The notes beneath the pieces are model-generated. The model did not search any database, was not told the origin of the DNA, and saw only the letters and a list, made by a program, of their open reading frames with translations. From Microplitis mediator (Eukaryota > Arthropoda > Insecta > Hymenoptera > Braconidae), in NCBI RefSeq assembly GCF_029852145.1, contig NC_079978.1, positions 21,185,774-21,249,773 of the forward strand: a stretch of DNA of 64,000 bases, in the 5' to 3' direction. Of the stretch, positions 34,757-47,200 are shown one piece after another; within the stretch, counting starts at the first letter, position 1; each line of letters begins with the position of its first letter. Both the position numbers and the translations under genes were made by a program.

Positions 34757-36545
34757 AAAATCTGGTATAAGTTATTAAACTTAATAATATGCATAATATA
34801 TACTTTTTATTGATAAAGCATTCACTAAAATTAGATCTCGATGAGTACTTAAAAATAATTAGTGTGCTGTGTCATTTATGCCGATGATATTATAAACTTC
34901 TAGAAAAAAAAAAAAAAAAAGAAAAAAAAGGATGAAGAAAGAAAGAGAGAGAAAGAGAGAATGAAAGAGAAATAAAGAGAGAAAGAGAGAAAAAAAGAAA
35001 TTTTTGAATGAATAATTAATAAAAATAATAAAAAAATTTTAACGACAGTGTGTCACAATTTTTCTTCTGTATTATTTTTAATCGTGAGCACATTGAAGCT
35101 CAACTCTATGAATGTTTTCAATATGACGATAATCTTCTTAACAAGTCTCTATAACTACCAAAGCCAACTATAAATAATGAATGTAAAAAACAGAGAGCAA
35201 GAAATAAAAATAAAAAGAAAAAAAAGAGGTAGAGTGAGTATACTAAAGAGAAAAATATGAAGCATATTTATAGACATAGATTAGTTCAGAAACGGTATAA
35301 AATTAAAATTTTTTCGAAAGTACATTTTTTTTTGTACATTGAAAAAAGTATACTCTCTAAAAAAAAATCTTAATAGCTCAATAATAACAATGCACCAATA
35401 CCTTATCTGTACTAATCTTTGACTTTTATTATAACAATATGCATTATCGTCGATAAGACTCGAGTATTAACGAAGTCTGCTTAATATTTTTTATTAGTTA
35501 GAGTAACAAATTTAATTAGGGAGTCGCAATAGAAAAACTTTTGGCCCGATCGAGCCTTGATATCGACCAACGTGCCATGTAGTTACGACTCTTATATAAA
35601 TATATAAAACGAAAAATAAAAAAAAAAGTAAATACATAAATAAAACAAAATGAGATATTAAAACCTGAAAAACTTTGCCCAGAGTCTTATACTTGATAAG
35701 TAACTCTCGCCAAGACTGTAATCAATACAATAAATGACGGAAGAATAAAAGAAAAAAAAAAAAAAAAAAAAAAAAAAAACTAAATAAAAAACTACTCGAA
35801 TATATAATATGGAAATATTGAAGCCTTATAGATCTTTATTATACGCTAGTAAAATACTTACACATCGCAGTGTGATTGTAAAATGTATAGATGCATATTA
35901 ACAGCAACATCTTTGTGGTGTGATTGTAATTTTGGGATAATTAAATTTACATTTATTGTATACATCAATAACACGCCTTGAGTTTTAAAGATTGTGTAGG
36001 TACTTTGATAGCGTATAGAGTAAGATGGCGTAATTGAATTCGATAAATTAATATATAGAGCGAAACAATCACGTGGACCGGGACCTAAGTAAAATGTGCG
36101 ATAAAATATTATTTATTATTTGTATTTAAATTAGTCGAACATATCGACTTTTAAACTAATCGAATGCCTGATCGACTCCCAATAATCTTACTCAAATAAA
36201 TATCAGCATTTTTTTTTCTTTTTTTTTTTTTTTCTTTTCATTTATGAAACTTGAGTACATTTAAAAAAAAATAAAATAATATATATATACTTCTAAGCTT
36301 GTTATTAATCGTTTAAAACTCATAATTATATATTATCACTCATGTGCGCACGTCTTTCTAAATCAATTAAAAAACATTTTTTAAATATTATACATGTTAT
36401 TTATATGAAATAAATATTAGTATTAAACGGCGCCCAAGTCTTTTATCATAATGTTAAGTAACTAAAATTAATCTCATTAACATTGAATATTATTACTAGA
36501 GAAAATTAAAATTGAAATTAATTAATTATATATAAGCAAAAGAAG

Positions 36546-36579
<34 letters not shown>

Positions 36580-36660
36580 AAAGAAATGATATAATGCACG
36601 ATTGATTGTTATAGACATGACTTAATCTTTTACTACCAAGTCTTTATTGTCTGTTGGGTT
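34757..36660 (+). other. Probable CaMKII 3' UTR and downstream DNA
   Basis: No coding potential. It holds a purine tract of A and GAGA/GAAA repeats at 34903-35000, a 27-base A run at 35753-35779, a mixed T tract near 36209-36238 and a long A run at 36549-36577. Several AATAAA signals occur, so the cleavage site cannot be fixed from sequence alone. Long 3' UTRs are usual for this gene. Confidence 0.55.
34903..35000 (+). repeat. Purine-only GAAA/GAGA low-complexity tract
   Basis: Almost 100 bases of only A and G (with two T), made of AGAAAGAGAGAG-type units, in the putative 3' UTR. Homopurine tracts can form triplex structures; function not known. Confidence 0.8.
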
Positions 36661-36776
36661 CAGTGCAGCCAGATCGCGGACGAAAAGTTCCCCTTCCCAA
36701 GCACCGTTTAAGCTGTGAGTGATGCTAAAATGGTGCGAAAGAAGGGGAACTTTTCGTCCGCGATCTGGCTGCACTG
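36661..36776. mobile_element. hAT-type MITE with perfect 36-bp TIRs and 8-bp TSD
   Basis: Perfect inverted repeats 36661-36696 and 36741-36776 start CAGTGCAGCCAGATCGCGGA. They are flanked by identical 8-bp sequences GTTGGGTT at 36653-36660 and 36777-36784, a target-site duplication of the length made by hAT transposases. The 44-bp core also has partly mirrored GCACCGTTTAAGC / GCTAAAATGGTGC. Total 116 bp, non-coding. The perfect arms suggest a recent insertion. Confidence 0.9.
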
Positions 36777-36784
36777 GTTGGGTT

Positions 36785-39509
36785 GGCTCATTATTTAATA
36801 TAATTAACCTTATCCTTTTTTTCTCATATCGCTGTTCCTTCCAGAGAGGTTCAGGCTTGTTAGATCTGTCCACCTTTGCCCGTCTGAGCTAATAATACAC
36901 TGGTCCGTGATGCAATTTATTATCAAATCAATTAATTAAAATAACGAATTTTTTAATTAATTCAACTAATAAACTAAATATATTAATTTTATTTTAGTTA
37001 ACGATGATAATAAGTATTGCTAATGATATTGTAGTTATTAATTATTGTAAGGCGAGGCAAAGTTATTTAAAAACATATAGTTGTACAGAACTTTCTTCCA
37101 TATATTTATTTTTAATTTTTTTTTTTTTTTAAATAATTTGTTATTTCTTAATTATTATTATTATATTTCTTATTTAATTTATTAAATAGTTGATTATAAT
37201 AGGAAAATATGACTTTTTCATTACAATTATTGTAATTTAAAGAGCTGTAGTTTTTTCAATTATTTTAATTATTATTGTTGTTATGATAATTATTATTATT
37301 ATTATTATTGTGATTATATTTATTGCGTTATATATCAACTATACATGTCCGATCGTAATTTAAAATTTAAACAAAATAAAAAAATAAATGCTCTTCAATC
37401 CGTGCTTGGTCTTAAATAAAAACAAACGATAAATGATGGAATTTTATTGTAATAGTATGGCGTATCTTGACATTATCTTTAGATGAATTCTGATGAGAGT
37501 TGTAAGTAAGTCTTTAAATTTAAATTAATAATTAAGAAAAAAGAAAATGATTATGGCTACTTAAATTAATTTATTTCTCAGATTTTTTTTATCTATATTG
37601 ATATAAATATAAAATCGATGAATTGATTTTTTTTTATTATTATTATTAAATACTACTAAAAATATTCGAGTTGATATAAAAAAAATTTTTTAGTATATTT
37701 TTTGCCGTATTGTCGTAACCGACGATCTCAGGATATCATTCTAACATAATTTTTTAGAGAATTAAATTTCTCACGAAAAAAGTTGTTGTATACTAATATA
37801 ATTGATCGAAAGTTTATTATTAATTTTTGAAAAAATAAAAAAAAATAAATAATAAATAAATAAGATACCCTTGAATCCTCAAATTTAGTACTTATCTTTT
37901 TCGATATGTCTTTTTTTAACATCACATTAATACTTTTCAGTTGTATCTAATCAGTAAAAACATTATCGATTTTATTTTATACAATCCAATACATATTCAT
38001 CAGCTTTGATATAAACTACTGAAAAAAACTATACATATATATATTTATATATTTGAAAATGAGCATTTAATTTACACTCTCTGTCAAATCTCTCTTTCAT
38101 ATGATTAATACTACATGCATATATAAATATTATATTTAAAAAGTAAAAATAAAAAATTATTAAAATTAAAAAATGAATCTACAATTAATATAAAAGTGAA
38201 TATAGAATTAAATCTACAAAAAATAAACTAAATAAATAAAAAAAAAAAAACGAAAATTAATAATTACTAAATTTTTATCGAATTTACTTCGTTATTGATA
38301 TAATATTAACTATAATAACACTAAGCATTTCTACACGTTCGTACATTCTCCATAGTTGTCACGAATTCAGTCGCAATCTAAAAAAAATTTAATCACTTTT
38401 GCCATCTATATACATATAAATATAATTCGAAGAGTTACTAAAGATAAACATATAATTTATCATCTTACAGATATACTATATATTAATAAAAGAAATATAA
38501 ATTAATAAATAAACAAAAATATAGTTATTTCTACAATAATTCTATATTATATTGCTTCTAAAGTGTGATTGTTGTATAAAATTTATTATAATTATTGTTT
38601 TCTTACTGTTTAAAAATAATTCATTTACATGTTATCTACATGCTACATAAAGAAAAATTATATAAATAAATAAAAAATATTTATAATAGGAATTATATAA
38701 ATAATTACTTCCATTATTTTTTATTCCTATTACATATATATATAATATATATATATACTATGGCCGCACGAATTACAGTGTTTAGAAAAATAATATGAAA
38801 ATACATTTAGTACCAATATTGAAGTATTTAATAAATTTTAAATAAATTTCATGGCCAACAAGAGGCATATTTAAACATTGTCTTTTTTTTACTCGTAGTT
38901 ATTTCTTACTACAACTTATATAATAACATTATCTTATAAAATCAGACCATGTTGTTAATATTGTCAAAATAAAAAGATAAAAAAATATGGTATTTTACAA
39001 ATATTATAACTAATACTTATAACTTGATCAATAATTATATAAATTTGTTGATTATGTATTTTAGTTTAAGCAAACAAATTGATTTTTCAAAGATATACAT
39101 TATCATTTTGAATTTACTCAAGTGATATATCGAATATTCATTTCAGAGCACTGTTTTAATTGTATTAAAATCAATTTCTAATTCAATGTTTCTTCATTAA
39201 ACTATTATAAAAAATAAACAAAATATATTATTTTTGTCCCTCAAAGTTTCTTATCCCACATACAAGCGTTACTTTTAAGCATTATGTAATATTTTAAATT
39301 GTTTTGTTAAGTAATTGAGTTGTATATTGTTAAATTTGAAAAAAATAATAGCTTTTGTAAAAGTTACATTTACTATGTGTTCAAAAAAAATCATTCTCTA
39401 TTATAATAAAAAAATTATTAACTTAATCTGTACAATTTTAACAATTTCCATTCCTTATTTATAATATTATATAGTTTAATAATTTTTTACCAAGTGTATC
39501 TACAGATTG
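36785..39509. other. Intergenic AT-rich DNA, no gene seen
   Basis: Low-complexity A/T-rich sequence with an ATT/ATTATT tract at about 37277-37310, (AT)n near 38736-38755 and many A and T runs. No exon-like coding, no RNA gene recognised. Confidence 0.6.
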
Positions 39510-39660
39510 CACACAGAAAAAAAAATCTGGACTCAAGAAAATTTTTCGTCAACCAAGAAATTTTTCAGCGAGTGGAATGAAAACCGGGAATTTCTTGAAC
39601 GAAGTGAAATAATTTCTTGAATTTTAAATCTTCAATTAAGAAAAAAAATTCTTAAGCCAA
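39510..39660. mobile_element. Degraded relative of fold-back family 1
   Basis: Begins CACACAGAAAAAAAAATCTGG and contains repeated CAAGAAA/TTTCTTG blocks, as in the element at 3383-3632. The matching right terminus is not clear, so it is probably a truncated or diverged copy. Confidence 0.5.
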
Positions 39661-39673
39661 TACATATTTCATA

Positions 39674-39972
39674 CTTGGTCCAATAATAAAATTACTTGTT
39701 TTAAAAACCAAGGATTGCTAATGAAAAAATCTACCATGATGAAATCATTAACAGAAAGTAAACACTACCAAGTTGCGTTTATGAATAAACTCTCTACCGT
39801 TTTCAAATCCCTACCTATTTTTGAAAGAGTTAATATTAATTACAGTTAATATAAGAGTTGATATTATTCAAAAACGCAACTAGGTAGTATTTTCTTTCTG
39901 ATAGTGATTATATCATGGTAGATTTTTTCATTGGTAGAGATTTTGAGATGGTAGATATTTTATTGGATCAGG
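39674..39972. mobile_element. Fold-back element with about 60-120 bp arms
   Basis: AATGAAAAAATCTACCATGA ... ACTACCAAGTTGCGTT on the left is mirrored by AACGCAACTAGGTAGT ... TCATGGTAGATTTTTTCATT on the right. The match continues outwards, more weakly, to TTGGTCCAATA (left) and TATTGGATCA (right). Further GGTAGAGATTT words continue to about 40040. Non-coding. Confidence 0.7.
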
Positions 39973-40471
39973 AATTCTCTCGGTAGGTATGATGCAGCTG
40001 ACTTCAATTGGGTAGAGATTTATGTATTTTTGGTAGGGTCGCTTATGGCTGAGTCGTATACCTGCCATATACAATAAACATGGTTGACAGTTCAAGGTTA
40101 ACAAAAATATTATTTTCCAATTTCCGGTTTTAGATTTCTCTTAAACTAACTAATGATTTTAAAAAATAAACTTAATTTGTTGCTTCATTCAAAAATTCAT
40201 ATTTTTTGAATCTGCTTATTTTGAATAATTTTAATTCAGTTCTAATATTTTTCAGCTCTAGAACTTTTTTTAGAAAAGCTATTTTTTTGAAAAAAGTGGA
40301 GGGCACCCTTGAAGAATAGCCGTAAATTATAATAAAATTTGATAAGTAAATATTTTGACAACTTCATATTTATCGGTTTTCAACTGTTTCCATTTATGTA
40401 TTTATTTGAGAAAAAAAAATTATTGGTTCAATTAAAAAAGAATAATAAATAATTAATCAAGCCGTGAAAAT

Positions 40472-40972
40472 ATGTCATCGTATGATCATAAAATGTGTTC
40501 ACAAAGAAACAGAATTTGGAAATATACGAAATTCTCTATATCGTCACCAATAAAAATATCAACTCTTGACACTGGACGTATACGACAAATTGACAACTTT
40601 TATCAAGTATTTTAATAATCATTAATATTTAAATTTTATGATACATTTATAACTGCAATGCGAAATTTTTCACTTAAAAATTAGAATTTAGTTTACAAAT
40701 GAAATTTTTTTTTTTCAAAGGCAATCCAATTAGATCGAGAACAATACAAAGATTGTATGGGTGCATTACATCCTCTTGAATATTTCAAAAAGGATAATGG
40801 CTATTCATTAACATTGTTATACTTCCAAGAGTATCAAGTACCTTACATAAATTATAAAGTACCTATTGTACTGTCTTCAATTTATGATCGAGCCTCTAAA
40901 CTGCCTCTTCTCCCTAAACGAAATAATTTATCAATTCATGACCGATCAAGTTGTATTAAATATAAGCGATAA
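40472..40972 (+). CDS. Hypothetical two-exon gene, 128-residue protein
   Basis: Exon 1 40472-40606 (ATG, 45 codons, ends CAA|gtattt) and exon 2 40721-40972 (after a T-run and ...caaag, ends TAA) join in phase 0 across a 114-bp intron. The protein starts MSSYDHKMCSQRNRIWKYTK, has LDTGRIRQIDNFYQAIQLDR across the junction and ends SSCIKYKR. It is basic and tyrosine-rich, with no signal peptide or membrane segment. An in-frame TAA at 40454-40456 precedes the ATG. I do not recognise the family. Base composition is richer in GC than flanks, supporting real coding. It ends within 40 bp of the degenerate satellite edge. More exons upstream cannot be excluded. Confidence 0.6.
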
Positions 40973-41008
40973 AAATATAAAAACATTAATCAAAATGAAA
41001 CAAACATT

Positions 41009-41263
41009 GATATTGTGATAAGTTATTCCCAATAGGAGCCGAGTCACGGACTACTCTTCATAGGAAGCCATGAAGTGTCATCGTCATTTATCTTCATTTA
41101 TCATAAGTTATCCTAATAAGGGTCAGAACTCTAAAAATAAATTTTACTCAGGACTTTTTAGGGTTGCTCCTATTAGAGAACATTATTATAGACAAAAACC
41201 GTTTATATTTTGGTAGGTTATTATTTGACAAGACATTTTTATTACAAATAGAAAAATCAATTT
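41009..41263 (+). repeat. Degenerate outermost satellite copy with unrelated insert
   Basis: From ATATTGTGATAAGTTATTCC to about 41165 the sequence follows the 193-bp monomer (ACTACTCTTCATA, AATAAATTTTACTCAGGACT) but with many substitutions and indels and a TCATTTATCTTCATTTATCA segment in place of the CCACCCAT block. About 41166-41263 does not align with the monomer. This is the worn edge of the array. Confidence 0.75.
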
Positions 41264-44200
41264 AAGGACACTATAAGGAACAAAAAACGTATATATTGTA
41301 ATGGGTTATTCCCAACAGGGCAAGAGATTCGGGCTACTCTGCATAAGAATACGTTTTGGCATCTCCACCAATGTCCACCCATCCTTATATGGGTCGAAAC
41401 TCAAAAAATAAATTTTTCTCAGGACTTTTTGTGGTCTTTCCTACTACAGGACTCTATATGGAACAAAAAACGTTATTATTGTGATGGGTTATTTCCAACA
41501 GGGCAAAAGTTAAGGGCTACTCTTCAAAAAAATACATTTTGGCATCTCCACCAATCTCCACCCATGTCCACCCATCCTTATATGGGTCGAAACTCAGAAA
41601 ATAAATTTTTCTCAGGACTTTTTGTGGTCTTTCCTACTACAGGACACTATATGGAACAAAAAACGTTATTATTGTGATGGGTTATTTCCAACAGGGCAAA
41701 AGTTAAGGGCTACTCTTCAAAAAAATACATTTTGGCATCTCCACCAATCTCCACCCATGTCCACCCATCCTTATATGGGTCGAAACTCAAAAAATAAATT
41801 TTTCTCAGGACTTTTTGTGGTCTTTCCTACTACAGGACACTATATGGAACAAAAAACGTTATTATTGTGATGGGTTATTTCCAACAGGGCAAAAGTTAAG
41901 GGCTACTCTTCAAAAAAATACATTTTGGCATCTCCACCAATCTCCACCCATGTCCACCCATCCTTATATGGGTCGAAACTCAGAAAATAAATTTTTCTCA
42001 GGACTTTTTGTGGTCTTTCCTACTACAGGACACTATATGGAACAAAAAACGTTATTATTGTGATGGGTTATTTCCAACAGGGCAAAAGTTAAGGGCTACT
42101 CTTCAAAAAAATACATTTTGGCATCTCCACCAATCTCCACCCATGTCCACCCATCCTTATATGGGTCGAAACTCAGAAAATAAATTTTTCTCAGGACTTT
42201 TTGTGGTCTTTCCTACTACAGGACACTATATGGAACAAAAAACGTTATTATTGTGATGGGTTATTTCCAACAGGGCAAAAGTTAAGGGCTACTCTTCAAA
42301 AAAATACATTTTGGCATCTCCACCCATCTCCACCCATGTCCACCCATCCTTATATGGGTCGAAACTCAAAAAATAAATTTTTCTCAGGACTTTTTGTGGT
42401 CTTTCCTACTACAGGACACTATATGGAACAAAAAACGTTATTATTGTGATGGGTTATTTCCAACAGGGCAAAAGTTAAGGGCTACTCTTCAAAAAAATAC
42501 ATTTTGGCATCTCCACCCATCTCCACCCATGTCCACCCATCGTTATATGGGTCGAAACTCAAAAAATAAATTTTTCTCAGGACTTTTTGTGGTCTTTCCT
42601 ACTACAGGACACTATATGGAACAAAAAACGTTATTATTGTGATGGGTTATTTCCAACAGGGCAAAAGTTAAGGGCTACTCTTCAAAAAAATACATTTTGG
42701 CATCTCCACCCATCTCCACCCATGTCCACCCATCGTTATATGGGTCGAAACTCAAAAAATAAATTTTTCTCAGGACTTTTTGTGGTCTTTCCTACTACAG
42801 GACACTATATGGAACAAAAAACGTTATTATTGTGATGGGTTATTTCCAACAGGGCAAAAGTTAAGGGCTACTCTTCAAAAAAATACATTTTGGCATCTCC
42901 ACCAATCTCCACCCATGTCCACCCATCCTTATATGGGTCGAAACTCAGAAAATAAATTTTTCTCAGGACTTTTTGTGGTCTTTCCTACTACAGGACACTA
43001 TATGGAACAAAAAACGTTATTATTGTGATGGGTTATTTCCAACAGGGCAAAAGTTAAGGGCTACTCTTCAAAAAAATACATTTTGGCATCTCCACCAATC
43101 TCCACCCATGTCCACCCATCCTTATATGGGTCGAAACTCAGAAAATAAATTTTTCTCAGGACTTTTTGTGGTCTTTCCTACTACAGGACACTATATGGAA
43201 CAAAAAACGTTATTATTGTGATGGGTTATTTCCAACAGGGCAAAAGTTAAGGGCTACTCTTCAAAAAAATACATTTTGGCATCTCCACCAATCTCCACCC
43301 ATGTCCACCCATCCTTATATGGGTCGAAACTCAAAAAATAAATTTTTCTCAGGACTTTTTGTGGTCTTTCCTACTACAGGACACTATATGGAACAAAAAA
43401 CGTTATTATTGTGATGGGTTATTTCCAACAGGGCAAAAGTTAAGGGCTACTCTTCAAAAAAATACATTTTGGCATCTCCACCAATCTCCACCCATGTCCA
43501 CCCATCCTTATATGGGTCGAAACTCAGAAAATAAATTTTTCTCAGGACTTTTTGTGGTCTTTCCTACTACAGGACACTATATGGAACAAAAAACGTTATT
43601 ATTGTGATGGGTTATTTCCAACAGGGCAAAAGTTAAGGGCTACTCTTCAAAAAAATACATTTTGGCATCTCCACCAATCTCCACCCATGTCCACCCATCC
43701 TTATATGGGTCGAAACTCAAAAAATAAATTTTTCTCAGGACTTTTTGTGGTCTTTCCTACTACAGGACACTATATGGAACAAAAAACGTTATTATTGTGA
43801 TGGGTTATTTCCAACAGGGCAAAAGTTAAGGGCTACTCTTCAAAAAAATACATTTTGGCATCTCCACCAATCTCCACCCATGTCCACCCATCCTTATATG
43901 GGTCGAAACTCAGAAAATAAATTTTTCTCAGGACTTTTTGTGGTCTTTCCTACTACAGGACACTATATGGAACAAAAAACGTTATTATTGTGATGGGTTA
44001 TTTCCAACAGGGCAAAAGTTAAGGGCTACTCTTCAAAAAAATACATTTTGGCATCTCCACCCATCTCCACCCATGTCCACCCATCCTTATATGGGTCGAA
44101 ACTCAGAAAATAAATTTTTCTCAGGACTTTTTGTGGTCTTTCCTACTACAGGACACTATATGGAACAAAAAACGTTATTATTGTGATGGGTTATTTCCAA

Positions 44201-47200
44201 CAGGGCAAAAGTTAAGGGCTACTCTTCAAAAAAATACATTTTGGCATCTCCACCCATCTCCACCCATGTCCACCCATCGTTATATGGGTCGAAACTCAAA
44301 AAATAAATTTTTCTCAGGACTTTTTGTGGTCTTTCCTACTACAGGACACTATATGGAACAAAAAACGTTATTATTGTGATGGGTTATTTCCAACAGGGCA
44401 AAAGTTAAGGGCTACTCTTCAAAAAAATACATTTTGGCATCTCCACCCATCTCCACCCATGTCCACCCATCGTTATATGGGTCGAAACTCAAAAAATAAA
44501 TTTTTCTCAGGACTTTTTGTGGTCTTTCCTACTACAGGACACTATATGGAACAAAAAACGTTATTATTGTGATGGGTTATTTCCAACAGGGCAAAAGTTA
44601 AGGGCTACTCTTCAAAAAAATACATTTTGGCATCTCCACCCATCTCCACCCATGTCCACCCATCGTTATATGGGTCGAAACTCAAAAAATAAATTTTTCT
44701 CAGGACTTTTTGTGGTCTTTCCTACTACAGGACACTATATGGAACAAAAAACGTTATTATTGTGATGGGTTATTTCCAACAGGGCAAAAGTTAAGGGCTA
44801 CTCTTCAAAAAAATACATTTTGGCATCTCCACCAATCTCCACCCATGTCCACCCATCCTTATATGGGTCGAAACTCAGAAAATAAATTTTTCTCAGGACT
44901 TTTTGTGGTCTTTCCTACTACAGGACACTATATGGAACAAAAAACGTTATTATTGTGATGGGTTATTTCCAACAGGGCAAAAGTTAAGGGCTACTCTTCA
45001 AAAAAATACATTTTGGCATCTCCACCAATCTCCACCCATGTCCACCCATCCTTATATGGGTCGAAACTCAGAAAATAAATTTTTCTCAGGACTTTTTGTG
45101 GTCTTTCCTACTACAGGACACTATATGGAACAAAAAACGTTATTATTGTGATGGGTTATTTCCAACAGGGCAAAAGTTAAGGGCTACTCTTCAAAAAAAT
45201 ACATTTTGGCATCTCCACCAATCTCCACCCATGTCCACCCATCCTTATATGGGTCGAAACTCAAAAAATAAATTTTTCTCAGGACTTTTTGTGGTCTTTC
45301 CTACTACAGGACACTATATGGAACAAAAAACGTTATTATTGTGATGGGTTATTTCCAACAGGGCAAAAGTTAAGGGCTACTCTTCAAAAAAATACATTTT
45401 GGCATCTCCACCAATCTCCACCCATGTCCACCCATCCTTATATGGGTCGAAACTCAGAAAATAAATTTTTCTCAGGACTTTTTGTGGTCTTTCCTACTAC
45501 AGGACACTATATGGAACAAAAAACGTTATTATTGTGATGGGTTATTTCCAACAGGGCAAAAGTTAAGGGCTACTCTTCAAAAAAATACATTTTGGCATCT
45601 CCACCAATCTCCACCCATGTCCACCCATCCTTATATGGGTCGAAACTCAGAAAATAAATTTTTCTCAGGACTTTTTGTGGTCTTTCCTACTACAGGACAC
45701 TATATGGAACAAAAAACGTTATTATTGTGATGGGTTATTTCCAACAGGGCAAAAGTTAAGGGCTACTCTTCAAAAAAATACATTTTGGCATCTCCACCCA
45801 TCTCCACCCATGTCCACCCATCCTTATATGGGTCGAAACTCAAAAAATAAATTTTTCTCAGGACTTTTTGTGGTCTTTCCTACTACAGGACACTATATGG
45901 AACAAAAAACGTTATTATTGTGATGGGTTATTTCCAACAGGGCAAAAGTTAAGGGCTACTCTTCAAAAAAATACATTTTGGCATCTCCACCCATCTCCAC
46001 CCATGTCCACCCATCGTTATATGGGTCGAAACTCAAAAAATAAATTTTTCTCAGGACTTTTTGTGGTCTTTCCTACTACAGGACACTATATGGAACAAAA
46101 AACGTTATTATTGTGATGGGTTATTTCCAACAGGGCAAAAGTTAAGGGCTACTCTTCAAAAAAATACATTTTGGCATCTCCACCAATCTCCACCCATGTC
46201 CACCCATCCTTATATGGGTCGAAACTCAGAAAATAAATTTTTCTCAGGACTTTTTGTGGTCTTTCCTACTACAGGACACTATATGGAACAAAAAACGTTA
46301 TTATTGTGATGGGTTATTTCCAACAGGGCAAAAGTTAAGGGCTACTCTTCAAAAAAATACATTTTGGCATCTCCACCAATCTCCACCCATGTCCACCCAT
46401 CCTTATATGGGTCGAAACTCAGAAAATAAATTTTTCTCAGGACTTTTTGTGGTCTTTCCTACTACAGGACACTATATGGAACAAAAAACGTTATTATTGT
46501 GATGGGTTATTTCCAACAGGGCAAAAGTTAAGGGCTACTCTTCAAAAAAATACATTTTGGCATCTCCACCAATCTCCACCCATGTCCACCCATCCTTATA
46601 TGGGTCGAAACTCAAAAAATAAATTTTTCTCAGGACTTTTTGTGGTCTTTCCTACTACAGGACACTATATGGAACAAAAAACGTTATTATTGTGATGGGT
46701 TATTTCCAACAGGGCAAAAGTTAAGGGCTACTCTTCAAAAAAATACATTTTGGCATCTCCACCAATCTCCACCCATGTCCACCCATCCTTATATGGGTCG
46801 AAACTCAGAAAATAAATTTTTCTCAGGACTTTTTGTGGTCTTTCCTACTACAGGACACTATATGGAACAAAAAACGTTATTATTGTGATGGGTTATTTCC
46901 AACAGGGCAAAAGTTAAGGGCTACTCTTCAAAAAAATACATTTTGGCATCTCCACCAATCTCCACCCATGTCCACCCATCCTTATATGGGTCGAAACTCA
47001 GAAAATAAATTTTTCTCAGGACTTTTTGTGGTCTTTCCTACTACAGGACACTATATGGAACAAAAAACGTTATTATTGTGATGGGTTATTTCCAACAGGG
47101 CAAAAGTTAAGGGCTACTCTTCAAAAAAATACATTTTGGCATCTCCACCCATCTCCACCCATGTCCACCCATCCTTATATGGGTCGAAACTCAAAAAATA

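Noticed and set aside
36622..36873. Minus-strand 83-codon frame with normal-looking composition
   Set aside because: Its middle is the two perfect arms of the hAT-type MITE; no domain and no splice support.
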